Assembly: GCA_016808115.1 (NCBI GenBank) | Contig: JAEQBH010000647.1 | Location: 1,550,001 to 1,614,000 of the forward strand | Direction of reading: 5' to 3' | From: Tetrastigma voinierianum | Taxonomy: Eukaryota > Streptophyta > Magnoliopsida > Vitales > Vitaceae | DNA: 64,000 nt | In this document: positions 32,700 to 42,694 of the stretch, piece by piece | Layout of the letters: each line of letters begins with the position of its first letter | How positions within the stretch are numbered: the first letter of the stretch is position 1 | Made by a program: the position numbers and the translations under genes | The notes under the pieces: generated by a model | What the model saw: only the letters and a program-made list of their open reading frames with translations | Told to the model about the DNA's origin: nothing | The model's database searches: none

Positions 32700-32940
32700 C
32701 TTCTCTTGTCTTTTTTATTTATTTTTTATTTTTTATTTTATTTTTATATGCCAGCAGGACATTAACCATATCTGGACTTTTCAAGGCGCCAGTAGGGCAA
32801 CAACCATACCTGGGCTTTTTTAGATGCCAGCAGGACAACTATCATATCTGGACTTTTTTAGATGCCGGTAGGACAACAACCATATCTGGACTTTTTTAGA
32901 TGCCAATAGAACAACAACCATATCTGGACTATTTTAGAGA
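32700..32940 (+). repeat. 38-bp tandem repeats between antisense ORF and pol
   Basis: About five degenerate copies of a 38-bp unit, for example TGCCGGTAGGACAACAACCA followed by TATCTGGACTTTTTTAGA. The most regular copies are at 32786-32938 and more diverged ones lie to the left. The array sits between the convergent 3' ends of the antisense ORF and pol. Confidence 0.85.
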
Positions 32941-35900
32941 AACAATTATAGGTTTTTAAAGGAAATGTCTAAAAGATAATCTTTATTGATAATAGTATCC
33001 TCAAAGAAAACATTATTGATCATAATTTTTAAGGTGCATAACATTCCACATCCTGGGCACTGCAGTCCCGTTTGGTTTTCTTAACACTTAGGACCCGACT
33101 GTCCTTACTCGAACTACCGTGTATGGCCGTTCCCAATTGGGCTAGAACTTGTTGCCTGCTTGGTTGGCCATGTTTTCAAAGGCCTTTCTTAAGACTAATT
33201 CTCCGGGTAGGAATGTAGGCGGCTTTACCTGTCGGTTGTGCAAGTTTGCTAGTCTTTGCTGGTATGACACTATGCGCACAATTGCCACTTCTCGGACTTC
33301 GTCAGTTATGTCTAAGTTTGACTAGAGCTTTCTCGGGGATTTTTGCTCGTACGGTGGGCATCCCAATTTCTGTGGGGATGATGACCTCTATCCCATACGT
33401 GAGGGCGAACGGTGATATCCCAGTTGGTTTCTGGCTAGTTGTTCTATAGGCCAATAAAACCCTTTGTAGTTCATCTACCCACTTTCCTTTGGCCGAATGT
33501 AGGCGTTTTTTCAAATCTAATAGGAGAGTCTTATTAGATGCTTCTGCTTGGCCGTTGCTCCATAGGTACCGTGGGGTCGAGTATAGGTTTTTGATCTTTA
33601 ACTCGCTACAAAAATTCTTGTATACCCTGTTATCGAATTGTGGCCCATTGTTGGTTACAATCGATTCGGGTATTCCGATTCTCCACACAATGTTCTTCCA
33701 TACAAATTGAACAACCTTTTTATCTTTGATGGATGCAGAAGCTTCAGCTTCTATCCATTTATTGAAATAGTCGGTGGCAACCAGTAATAGCTTCTTTTTT
33801 GAAAGTCAAATAGCTGAGTAAGGTCTCTATCGATGTCCATAATTCCACTCGCGGGCGGTAAGGGGCCCGGCAGTTGTTAGGTCTCAGATCTAAGACTCTC
33901 GACACGGGGAAGCAATCACACTTCCTGACATAGGCGATTGCATCTGCGCGCATGGTTGGCCAATAGTAGCCCTGGGTGTGGGCTCGGTGGGCCAACGTCC
34001 TGCCACCTGAGTGATTTCCACATGCCCTATCATGGAGCTCTACTAAAACATACTGCCTTTGCTGGTGAGTGAGGCACTTAAGGTATGGCTCGTCTAGGGA
34101 CTGTTTATATAGATGTCCGTTCATGAGTGAGAACCGAGCCGCTTGGACCTGGATTTCTTGGGCCTCGGCCCTATTATCTGGCAGTTCCCTCGAGCTCAAA
34201 TAACGGACTATTGGAGTCATCCGAGAAGGACACACTTTGTCTATCTCGCGACCGGGCTGATGCGAATCGGTTTACTTTGGTTGGTTGTTGACGGTGGCGA
34301 GCATCGCTTTTATTGGTAGGACGCCACTACCGCTAATGTGTCCGTTTCTCGCTTGAATCTCTTGAGATGTGCCTAGTTGCCAAGCCAGAAGTTTCCCAAC
34401 AGTAGTGGCGGACTTACTTCACACTCGTCATGCGCTCATCTCTTGTTTCATATTCTCCATTTACCTGCCCTACCACCAATTGAGAGTCGCTTCTTATGAT
34501 TATTTTCTCTGAGGATACGAAGATTGCGAGGTCAATCCCGACTATGATGGCTTCATATTCGGTCTCATTATTGGAAGCGGGGAAATCCAAACATATGGCT
34601 TGCTCTATAGTTTCTCTAGTCGGGGCTTTAAGTTGTAGTCTCGGGCCGGCTCCCGTTTGTCGTGAAGCGCCATCCACATTTAGAGTCCACCAGTCGGAGC
34701 CATATTGTTCCATTTCTTGTTGAGGAATTTCTGCTAAAAAATCATCCAGTACCTGCTCTTTCAACGCTAAGCAAGGTTTATATTGAATATCGAACTAACT
34801 TAGTTCAATTGCCCATCGAGCCATTCGTTATGATAGGTCGGGCTTATGTATAGTGCTTCTCAAAGGGAGATTTGTGAGTACAGTGATAGGATGCACCTAG
34901 AAGTAAGGACAAAGTTTTTTAGCAGCTACCTTGAGAGCAAGTGCCGCCTACTCGAAGCGAGTATATCGGGTTTCTACTTCGGATAGGGATTTTCTTATAA
35001 AGAATATAGGCCTTTGCTTTCGATACTCATCTTCTTTGAATAAAGTTGCACTTATTGAAACATCAGAAACTTCTATGTAAAGATAAAGCGTCTCACCTGC
35101 CTCGGGGCTTGCCAAAATTGGTGGTTCGGTGAGATACTGCTTGATTGCCATGAAAGCCTGGTCGCATTCCTTATTCCAATCGGTCTGTTTGGCCCCCTTT
35201 AAAGTGGTAAAAAATAGCTTCAATCAGTCTGTAAAATGAGAGATGAATCGCCTTAGGGCCGCTAACCGGCTAGTCAATTGTTGCACTTCTTTTATGGAAG
35301 TAGGAGTATGAGATTCCATAATGGCCCTGAGTAGAATAGGATTAGCCTCAATCCCCCTCTATGTCACAATAAAGCCTAGAAACTTACTTGAACTAACTCC
35401 GAACACACACTTCAGGGGATTGAGTTTCATATCGTTCGTGCACAGTAGCTCAAAAGTTTCTTGTAGGTGCTTCGCATGATCGGGACGCTCTTTGGATTTT
35501 ACGAGCAGATCATCGATATAGACTTCCATGGTCTTACCCATCAACAGTCAAAATATCTTTGTCACCAATCTTTGGTAGGTTGCTCTTGCGTTCTTCAAAC
35601 CAAAAGGCATCACGTTGTAGCAGTATAGCCCGTGTGGTGTAATGAATGTCATTTTCTCCGCATTAGGCGGGTGCATAAGGATCTGGTGGTAACCGGAGAA
35701 GGTGTCTAGAAATGACAGCATCTCATGCCCGGCTGAGACATCAATGATCTAATCTAGTCGTGGCAGGGGGAAGCTGTCCTTTGGGCACGCTTCATTGAGG
35801 TCAGTGTAGTTTACACATACTCTCCATTTACCGCCCTTCTTTGGGATGACCACCACGTTGGCAAGCCATTTAGGATATTTTACCTCTGATAAAGCCTGCT

Positions 35901-37991
35901 CTTCAAAGATTGTCTACCTCCGTCTAAATAATCTGATGATGATCCGAGTGGAAATGCTTTATCTTTTGTCGATAGGTTTCGTTGAGGCGATAATGTTCAG
36001 TTTGTGAGAGGCCAGAGTCTGGTCGATTTTGGCCATGTCTGAGTGACTCAACAATACACATTGTAGATGCTCTTTTTCTTTGCTGGATAACAAAGTGCTG
36101 ACATATGTGAACTTCTCCGGCCCATCCAATGCTATTGTCTCAAGAGGATCCACAACTAACAGATCCTTTTCTTCCGCCCTGACTTGGGCAGCGAATTGTG
36201 GTTGCTATGCAGGAATGTGAGCCTCGAGGGGGAGGCTATCTTAGCTATTTTCCCCTTTATGTTCCCGTATGGATAATTGATAACACTGTCGTTCGACCAA
36301 TTGGTTGCTTAAAAGGTCAACCAACCTCGAATGAGTCAAATAACTAACTATATGGTGATATGTTGAAGGGACAACCTTCATTGAATGCAGCTAAGTTCGG
36401 CCTACTATGCAATTGTAAGGCCCTAGGTCTTAGACGATCGAGAATAAAACCTGTTGAGTGACTAGTCCTGCTTGTACAGGAAGTGTGACGTCTCCTAGTG
36501 TCGTGGTTGTTGTGCTGTTGAAACCAAAGAGGACTCGTTCGGCTGAATTCAACATTCGTGAGGAAAGCTTCATCTAGTTGAAGGCGGGTAGCTGCAACAG
36601 TCTGTCGTGTTGCCAGGATCTACCAACACCCTGTGTACATCAAAACCACTAATACAAAAGGTGAGTACAAGTGCATCATAATGGGCACAATGACCCTGTT
36701 TGGGTTTACTAGGGGAAAGGATATAAGGCCATCTATCGACTTGATCTCTTCCCAACTACCCCCTGTGTGAACACTGTTTTCTTGGGCCTTAACCGTGGCT
36801 GCTCCAGAAGCTTCTTCTGCTGTTGCTTCGATTGGTACTGGTCGTCAAACAGTCCCCCTAATATATAGTTGATGGCCGGCTTGAATTCAGATGGTGCGAC
36901 TGTGCCGGCTGTAATTCTGTCTGCTATAAGTGCAGACTTTTCCCCGTGGTCATCTTCCTTGATATATCGGTGCCCCGCTTTAATTAGTCTTTCCACCAAG
37001 AATTTTAGGCTTCGGTACTTGTTGGTTTTATGCCTGTGATCTCTGTGATAATCGCATCGTACAGATGGGTTTCTCTAAGAGGGGTCCGTCAGGATTGGCT
37101 TGGGCCATTTGAAATCTGGAAAGTTGAAAATGAGGGGTAGTAGCCTCTCATAGGTGATGTTCAGGGGAGTGTATTGCGGGGGCTCCCTCTTTTTTTGTGA
37201 CTGATCTCAAGATCGCTTTCGGTTTTTGCCTTGACCTTTCCTGGGCTTAGGAGACTTCTTCCCCTCCAGCTTACTGCTTCCAGTCAGCTTGCTTATGATC
37301 ATGATAGTTTGAGTTGTTGCACGGACGTTATCTTCCAACGTTGAATATATGTCTGCCCTCCTACAAAATTCTTCCATCGTAGCCAGCGGGTCTAGAGACA
37401 GAGAGTGGAAGAAAGGGTTGATGGCGCGAAGCTTCTCTTGAAGTTCTGAAGGATGGCGTCCATGATATAAACCTCTACTTGTGGGATGGCTTGCTTGAAC
37501 CTTTTTGGTGAAGTCCCGTATGGTTTCCTCCTCCTACTTTACAATACTTTGCAAAGAGCTAATATTCCTCTTCTTCCGTACTGAATAAAGATACTAAGAG
37601 ATGAAAATGGTCCAAAGCTCGTTGAACGAATTTATTGAATTATGCAGGAGCGTATGGAACTAGGCTAGTGCAGGCCCTTAGAGGCTGGCTGGGAAGACTT
37701 TGCATAACAGATGGTCGTTATCGACATTCAGAGTCATTGCCTGGTTATAGTGGAGCATGTGATCATAAGGCTCACTAGAACCATTGAACATAGTGAAGGT
37801 TGGCATGATGAACACTCGAGGTGGCTTGTAATCGAGGATGTGTTGTCTTAGGGGAGAAGAAAGCATTTCGTCGGTACTTCGAATTGCTATTGCAGGTGGT
37901 ATGTAGAGCGCAGGTGATGAGTCTTAAACTCATCTATTTTTAATCCATTTTTTTGGCTTGAGAACATCTAAGCAAATGGCTAGAGAACTGT

Positions 37992-39040
37992 GTTGCAATA
38001 ATATTTTATGTGTTGCAACACAGGATCTAAAAATTGGTAGATGAGCTAGGTCGCAACAAAGACAAAGAGATGTCGCGAGCTGTGAAATGGGAAGGCTGCA
38101 GAGACAAGATCACTATGTTGCGACATAAGGAAATATCAGAAGGCAGAATCTATGTTATGACAGAATCTACTATGTCGCGACACTGATTCTTACAACATGG
38201 AGGAGCTGGTTGAGACAAAAGAGAGCATTGAAAGAAGAAGTTCAGTCGCGACAAGAAAATTATGTCGCTACAAATGATGCTTATTTGTTGAATTGGCCTG
38301 GTCGTAACAAAAGAAACCAACGTTGCAAACATACTTCACTACTGAGAGATAAATCGATGTCGCAACATGGATTTTAATGTCGCAACACAGCAATAAGCTG
38401 AATAGAGAGAAACAAGGTCGCGACAGACTTTTCTATGTCGCGACAAAGATTTCAACACAATGCAAAGAAGTTCTGTCATGATAGAACAAACTAGATCGCG
38501 ACAGAACAATTAAGCTGAACATAGAAGAGTCTTGTCGCGACATGAAAACTAGGTCGCGATAGCAAATATTGACAACACTGAGAAGTCATTTTTCAACATT
38601 AGAACAAGGCTGCAACAAGAAGTCAAGCTTAGTGGCAACAAGCCTCTGTCGCGATAGACTTTTTGAGTCGCGACAGAAATGCAGATAATACAAGACAGTG
38701 TTGCAACATAACCTAAACAGAGATGTTGTCGCGACATGAAAACTTGGGTCGCGACACCAACTTGCAAAGCTGCACTGAAACTGTGTTGCGACATGATTAT
38801 CGATGTTGCAACATAACTATTTGAGGAATGCACAAAATATTGTCGCGACAAAGGAAACTCTGTCGCGACAGAGTTTTCATGCTGAAAGGAAGAAGACTAT
38901 CGCAACAACAATACGTTGTCGCAACTGAAGTAAGAAGGAGCACAAGATCTTCAAGTCGCGATAGAAGACTGCATACCTGCAACAAGGACCTACAACAAAG
39001 ACACAAAACTCTATCGCGACACAACTTCTAGGTCGCGACA
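37992..39040 (+). repeat. 57-58-bp tandem array of paired TGTCGCGACA palindromes
   Basis: About eighteen units. Each usually holds two copies of GTCGCGAC (full palindrome TGTCGCGACA) with start-to-start spacing of 19-22 bp, and successive pairs start mostly 56-59 bp apart. Pairs start, for example, at 38359/38379, 38417/38437, 38475/38495, 38534/38553, 38648/38667, 38728/38748, 38785/38805, 38842/38862, 38899/38918, 38955/38976 and 39013/39032. The sequence between palindromes has diverged, and many variants are CpG-to-TpG or CpA changes. The array lies just upstream of the LTR TATA box. Confidence 0.9.
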
Positions 39041-39741
39041 AAGAAGGCAAATCTGGACCAAAATGCTTAGGGATTCACACATAGCCTTAATTTTAAGGCC
39101 CAAACTTTTAGGGTTCTATAAATAGAAACGATTGCGGAAAACGAGGCAGTCAGTCAACAACGATGAACTAGAGTACCTGGGGAGCTAAGGACTCTTTTGT
39201 ATTATATTTTTCTTTTCTTTTCTTTATTATTTATTTTATTTTATTTTTCTTTTCGTGAACAAATTAGATTTAACGGATTTTGATTCGCTATCGGATCTCG
39301 AAATAAAGAAATTGTCAGAATTTTTGAAGTTGAAATTTACTGCTGAAATTCATTTACGACATCGCTTGAATTCAATGAACCTGCATGTGCCGGAAATCAT
39401 TTCTTCGCTGATTGCGCTATGTGAAAGTTTTCTGATCAGTATTTTAGTGTATACTGTAATCCAATTTTTGAGAACACAACTTATGCTGGGAAAGATCTAA
39501 TGTTAGTTATGGTCTTTTCTTCACATGAGAAGAAAATTTCCTGAGTTAAATTTTGAATTTATTTGGATGGTGTTGATCTTGATATTAATTGTTCCCGATT
39601 TTAGTAGCTTATACCCATGAAAGGACTTTTGTCTGGCTCTGATTTCTAGGAGGCCCTCTGAGTGACACAGAGATGGAGATTCCTGAGAGCATAGTCCAAT
39701 TACTTGAGGGTATGCTAGACTAATATTGAAGAACTAGTGAG

Positions 39742-41040
39742 TGATTAGTACCTAAATAGTGCAATTTTGAGCCTTGTTTATAGCAGGTTTTATGCGCTTT
39801 TTGTGTATTAATCGACTTCAATAACTCAATTGATACATTGGGTCCCGGCTTTATTACTGATCACATTTTGTAGCTATTTTTAGTAGTTTTGCAGTCAAAT
39901 GCCTCATATAATTCCTCAATTCGATTCAAACACGATGAACTGCAGCCGACCAAGATGCATGATCAAAACCAGAGGAAATTTGGAGCAAAATATCAAGAGA
40001 AGGAGCCTGGAGTTCCAGGTCAAGTAGTTGCCACGCCGCAAACTCCGCAACACGCTTCACCTGTAGCTCGTGATTGCTCACCCGCCTTGGTGGTTTTATA
40101 CAAGTTTGCCCTCATGTAATTTTGGTTCTTTAAAACATTGTTGTAATTTCCTTATACTGAGCACCTATATAAGTCTGCTTGTAATCAAATCAACTTTTTC
40201 ACTCCATCAATCAATCAAGGAAATTTGGCACGAAGCTTCCTCTCCCTCTGTTGTTGGTGATTTTCTTCTTCTCCCTTCACTTTCTTCTTGCATCTTTCTT
40301 GGTAGCCAACAAACACCCTTTGATGATGACAAATCAAGGGACGCCACTAAACCCCTTGATCCTTGAAGGGGAAGGCCACCGGGTGTTGATTTCAGGGCTA
40401 CCGCATGTTCTCATGCTCTTCATGTATGCATTTAAGGGCATTTCCAGGCTCCCGCTTCTCACCTTAGGTTAAAATCTCCCAGGCATGCTCTCCCTAATGT
40501 GTATTTGGCAAGCTTTGGGTTCAAAGGGATACTTCACTCAGGATCCACCGATGCCCGCTAGTCAGTTCCTAATAGTTGTAGGTTTTTGAGATATGCTTTC
40601 ACCGTTAGTGATACGATGCCTAATCAAATGCCATCTTTCAAGAGGAAAACTCTTAGGGTCTAGGTTTTAAAGCTAAATGAAGATTCGGTTCGGGAAATGA
40701 CTATATGTCATGCTCCCCAATGCGAGGATAAAGACCCGAGCACATGTCGGTTAACCTAGAACCTTAAGCCTAAAGTGGGCCCGCCACCCCAAGGAGTTCT
40801 CTAACTTTTACTTCGCTTATTTCGCTTTTCAGCCATTCACACACTATTTTTCACAAACCCTTTAAATCCAATGAGAAAACACCATTTCAATGCAATCAGA
40901 ATCCTTCTCTCACAAAGAAAACCCATCCCTGTGTTCGACCCTAGAGCCACTATACTGCAATAGCTTTGCTACGCCAGTAGTAGGAATCCTAGGTTATAAA
41001 TTTTGTTGATTCCGAACACCTACTTGACTTAAACGAATCA
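39742..41040 (+). mobile_element. 1.3-kb solo LTR nested in the 4.1-kb LTR, perfect GTGAG duplication
   Basis: TGATTAGTACC...AAACGAATCA, flanked by GTGAG at 39737-39741 and 41041-41045. A TATA box (CACCTATATAAGTC) is near 40165. CCTGTGTTCGACCCTAGAGC near 40932 is typical of gypsy LTR 3' ends. It is the innermost of three nested insertions. Confidence 0.9.
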
Positions 41041-41856
41041 GTGAGCTATGAAAGGTTACTTAGATAAATCCTCAATTTGCTCATGGTTTGAGAATAGGTC
41101 GAGTGATATATGAATTTAATCAATTAGAGATCTCTCCTTGGTCTGGAAGAATGATCCTGATCCCGTGTTAGCATGAGATCTAATCAAGGAAAGAGAAAAC
41201 TCTTTCAAATCTTAAGAATGAGACATCATTCTTATTGTAGAAATCTAGCAATTGCCCTATCTTGGGAAGCAAGAAATCTACAGTCATAAGAAATGAGTAT
41301 GAAGTATTGGAAAAGAAAAATACCCAGATCTTACAAAGAAATCCTAATTACAAGTAATTGATTAGAATCATGTTTCAGAAATGAATATGAACCTCTACTT
41401 AGTGAAAAGTATGGTTAGAGGAGGAATCCAAACTATACTGCCTTGCCTCTTGACAAATTCAGATTCCAACTTAGGGGAAAATAGAATGAGATTAGGATGC
41501 AGGAATTGATAATTTCAAGAGGAAATCCAAAGGTTTACTTCCAAAGAATAATCCGGTTCAAATTCCGCTTACATTTAGGATTTAACTTTTTCCCTTTATA
41601 TCAAATGTAGGATTCTAGTTATTAAAATTCTTATTAGGTTACTAAATTTTCATTTAAACTAGACGTTCAAATAGTGTAGAACTTGAGTAGTTGGAGTAGT
41701 TGAAATTTAAATTCCTTTCAATCTCTGTGGGAACGATATCCGGACTTATGGTCCACTTTATTACTTGTACGACCTATGCACTTGCAGTGTTTAAGACCAA
41801 AGTAAATCTTTAATTGAGTTTAGTGACAAAATTATTCTTCTTATGAGCATACAAGT

Positions 41857-42030
41857 TATATTTGGTTTTAATAAGTTTTTGGTGCCGTTTCTGGGGATTC
41901 TAGTTAGTCTTTGTAATAAGTGTTAAAATTGTATATATCATTCGTCTTAATAAGTTTCGATGCCGCCGAGGATTCTAGTTAGTCTTTGGTAATAGTGGCA
42001 GAAATTTGTATATATCATTTGGTCTTAACA
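41857..42030 (+). repeat. Tandem repeat spanning LTR end and primer-binding site
   Basis: Two full units of about 75-77 bp and one partial: an LTR-end-like TTGGTTTTAATA followed by the primer-site-like TTTTTGGTGCCGTTTCTGGG (41876-41895), then TTCGTCTTAATA followed by GTTTCGATGCCGCCGAGGA (41953-41971), then the true end TTGGTCTTAACA at 42030. A normal solo LTR should contain no primer site. Confidence 0.8.
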
Positions 42031-42694
42031 GCAGGCCCCGTCCTGAAGGCGGGGTACACTAGGGGCATGGGTGGCATTATGCCCGTGGGTAATGCAGACA
42101 AGTTCCTAAGCACTCCATTCGGCTGGTTCTATCCTCGACCTGTTTCTCTTTTTCCGGCCAAACGTGCCACTACTGGCGTGTTGCTAAATGCCGGGCGATG
42201 TGAGCCGCCTCCGTCCGACTGCCTGCTACTTTTGCTAGGGAGAACCGGCGAGCTGCCTGAGGACAGCTCGTCGTCCATTGGGGTATCTACGTTGTTAGAA
42301 ACGATGGGCTCATTTCCTTTATTATGGGCGGTCGTGTGCCTTGCTTGGATGCTGTCTTGCACGTCTTTTTCACTAAGATCATGCCTTTTTTCTACTTGGG
42401 CCCGCAGATAATCGTTTTCACTCTGCAGATGTTCAAGCGATCTTGCAGTTCCCTCATCTGTCTTGCCTGCTCCTCCTGTTTCTTCTCCATGTCTTGACGC
42501 CAATGAAGAAATTAATCTTCAAGTGACTGGATCACCGGGTTGCTAGTCATTACACATGTGTCAGACGAATCATATGTGGAGAAAGGAACCGTTCTTAGCT
42601 ACGGGTGGCAAAGGGCTACTGGATAGCCGTTGGAGCCAAGCCCTTACACGTCGTCGATGAGACTTTTTGTTCAATTCCCACAGACGACTCCAAT

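Larger units (their letters stand above)
37915..42030 (+). mobile_element. 4.1-kb gypsy solo LTR inside Tat gag, perfect GCAGG duplication
   Basis: It starts TGATGAGTCTTAAACTCATC, ends TTGGTCTTAACA, and is flanked by GCAGG (37910-37914 and 42031-42035). A TATA box (TTCTATAAATAGAAACG) lies at about 39113. Near the end, the CTCTGTGGGAACGATATCC and ACTTGTACGACC sequences are typical of gypsy LTR 3' ends. No internal coding region or second LTR is present. It contains a palindrome array (37992-39040), a younger solo LTR (39742-41040) and a duplicated primer-site segment at its right end. Without the nested LTR it is about 2.8 kb. Confidence 0.9.
33005..42550 (-). pseudogene. Tat gag-pol, split by a solo LTR
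   Basis: The minus strand starts at an ATG at 42550 (MTSNPVIQSLED, then an early TAA and a frameshift), continues with gag coiled-coil sequence (HLQSENDYLRAQVEKRHDL, to 42036), and resumes after the 37915-42030 insertion with the gag core DYKPPRVFIMPTFTMFNGSS. Next come a protease region (VLVDPGNTTDC, 36570-36755), RT with the catalytic VYIDDLLVKS (35359-35544), RNase H (34948-35223), a second archaeal-type RNase H (WTLNVDGASRQTGAG; 34414-34764) and integrase with a zinc-binding part (34010-34235). The integrase core ATDYFNKW...TNNGPQFD (normally DNG) and a C-terminal part ending PRMWNVMHLKNYDQ near 33010 complete it. Many stops and frameshifts break it. Confidence 0.9.

Noticed and set aside
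37992..39040. CRISPR-like array
   Set aside because: Repeats are 10-bp palindromes in a degenerate 57-58-bp tandem unit with no unique spacers, inside a plant LTR.
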